Positions 12,832 through 13,261 of a DNA stretch of 13,261 nt are shown here, piece after piece. How positions within the stretch are numbered: the stretch's first letter is position 1; each line of letters starts with the position of its first letter. Position numbers and translations under genes: made by a program. A model generated the notes under the pieces. It was not told the DNA's origin. It saw only the letters and a program-made list of their open reading frames with translations, and did no database searches. This DNA is from an uncultured Ruminococcus sp. (GTDB taxonomy: Bacteria > Bacillota > Clostridia > Oscillospirales > Ruminococcaceae), in contig CAMNFW010000035.1 of NCBI GenBank assembly GCA_946537565.1, positions 1-13,261 of the forward strand, written 5' to 3'.

Positions 12832-13261
12832 ATGACTGTTTCTGCTGTTATAGTTTGCGCCGGAAATTCTACAAGAATGGGCGGCATAAATAAAATTCTC
12901 CTCCCCCTCGGCAAAAATAAGGTCATCGGTGTCACTATGCTCGCTTTCCAACAGTGCAGCAGTGTCGCTGAGATAGTTATCGTCGCAAGAGAACAGGATA
13001 TCCCGGCTATTAAAGACGAAGCCCAGGCCGCCGGCATCTCTAAGCTCAAAGCCTGCACCACCGGTGGCGCTACCCGTCAGGAAAGTGTCCTGAACGGTAT
13101 AAGACATATTTCTAAGGATACTCAGCTGATCGCTGTTCATGACGGCGCCCGCCCACTTGTTAAGCCTGAACATATCGAAAAAGTCATTAAGGACGCTTCT
13201 GTGTTCGGCGGTGCTTCTCTCGGTGTTCCCGTCAAGGATACTATCAAGGTTGTCGATGACG
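12832..13261 (+). CDS. ispD: 2-C-methyl-D-erythritol 4-phosphate cytidylyltransferase (3' end cut by window edge)
   Basis: Third step of the MEP isoprenoid pathway: CTP plus methylerythritol 4-phosphate gives CDP-methylerythritol and pyrophosphate. The first 143 residues are present, a little over half of the usual 230. The CTP-binding start VIVCAGNSTRMGGINKILLP (about 6-25) is a variant of the usual AAGxGxRMG...K signature, with Cys-Ala in place of Ala-Ala. GGATRQESVLNG (about 79-90), HDGARPLV (about 103-110) and GVPVKDTIKVVDD (about 131-143) are also typical. The ATG at 12832 has AAAGGA 8 nt upstream. Spacing of 34 nt to the glycosidase, same strand, no terminator between: probable operon. 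A ribitol-5-phosphate cytidylyltransferase (TarI-like) is a close alternative, since the two families share these motifs. Confidence 0.85.
   Translation, partial: MTVSAVIVCAGNSTRMGGINKILLPLGKNKVIGVTMLAFQQCSSVAEIVIVAREQDIPAIKDEAQAAGISKLKACTTGGATRQESVLNGIRHISKDTQLIAVHDGARPLVKPEHIEKVIKDASVFGGASLGVPVKDTIKVVDD

Noticed and set aside
12718..13173. Minus-strand frames opposite the glycosidase end and ispD
   Set aside because: Shadow frames; the plus strand encodes clear IspD motifs with a good ribosome binding site.

Overview
This window looks like chromosomal DNA from a gut Firmicute of the Ruminococcus / Oscillospiraceae type. The reasons are a secreted enzyme with an N-terminal type I dockerin, a DUF4317-family protein, AGGAGG-type ribosome binding sites and sigma-A style promoters. 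The species cannot be read from the sequence. Most of it is ordinary metabolism. No prophage, transposase, CRISPR array, tRNA or rRNA was seen.

Layout, left to right. (1) 1-3027, minus strand: a sulfate/thiosulfate ABC uptake operon. It runs from a near-consensus promoter (2999-3027) through a 20-codon leader ORF, the lipoprotein binding protein sbp, and the permeases cysT and cysW; cysW runs off the left edge, and an ATPase gene probably follows. (2) 3156-3342: a cassette of three perfect hairpins, then a terminator. (3) 3364-5015, minus: nadC (quinolinate phosphoribosyltransferase) translationally coupled to a SpoU-family RNA methyltransferase. (4) 5074-5250: a second hairpin cassette, this time enclosed by a 13-bp inverted repeat. 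(5) 5302-6918, minus: a secreted dockerin / repeat-domain / VanY-type D,D-carboxypeptidase. (6) 7032-9441, minus: a ClC-family anion transporter coupled to a DUF4317 protein. (7) 9587-11044, minus: nadB (L-aspartate oxidase) behind its own promoter. (8) 11286-13261, plus strand: a consensus promoter drives a signal-less clan GH-A-like glycosidase, followed by ispD, which is cut by the right edge.

Functional links: nadB makes iminoaspartate and nadC turns quinolinate into nicotinate mononucleotide, so two of the three de novo NAD steps are here; nadA is not, and three unrelated genes separate the two. The sulfate operon supplies reduced sulfur after assimilation. The carboxypeptidase trims wall peptides outside the cell and may dock to a cohesin.

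The most interesting non-gene signal is the pair of 75-bp intergenic cassettes at 3156-3230 and 5156-5230. Each has three perfect hairpins with identical geometry. They differ at eight positions, and all six stem differences form three compensated base pairs, which argues that the fold, not only the sequence, is preserved. Other points of interest are the short leader ORF before sbp, the dockerin on a peptidoglycan carboxypeptidase with three unassigned repeats, and a heptamer tandem repeat at the 3' end of nadB.
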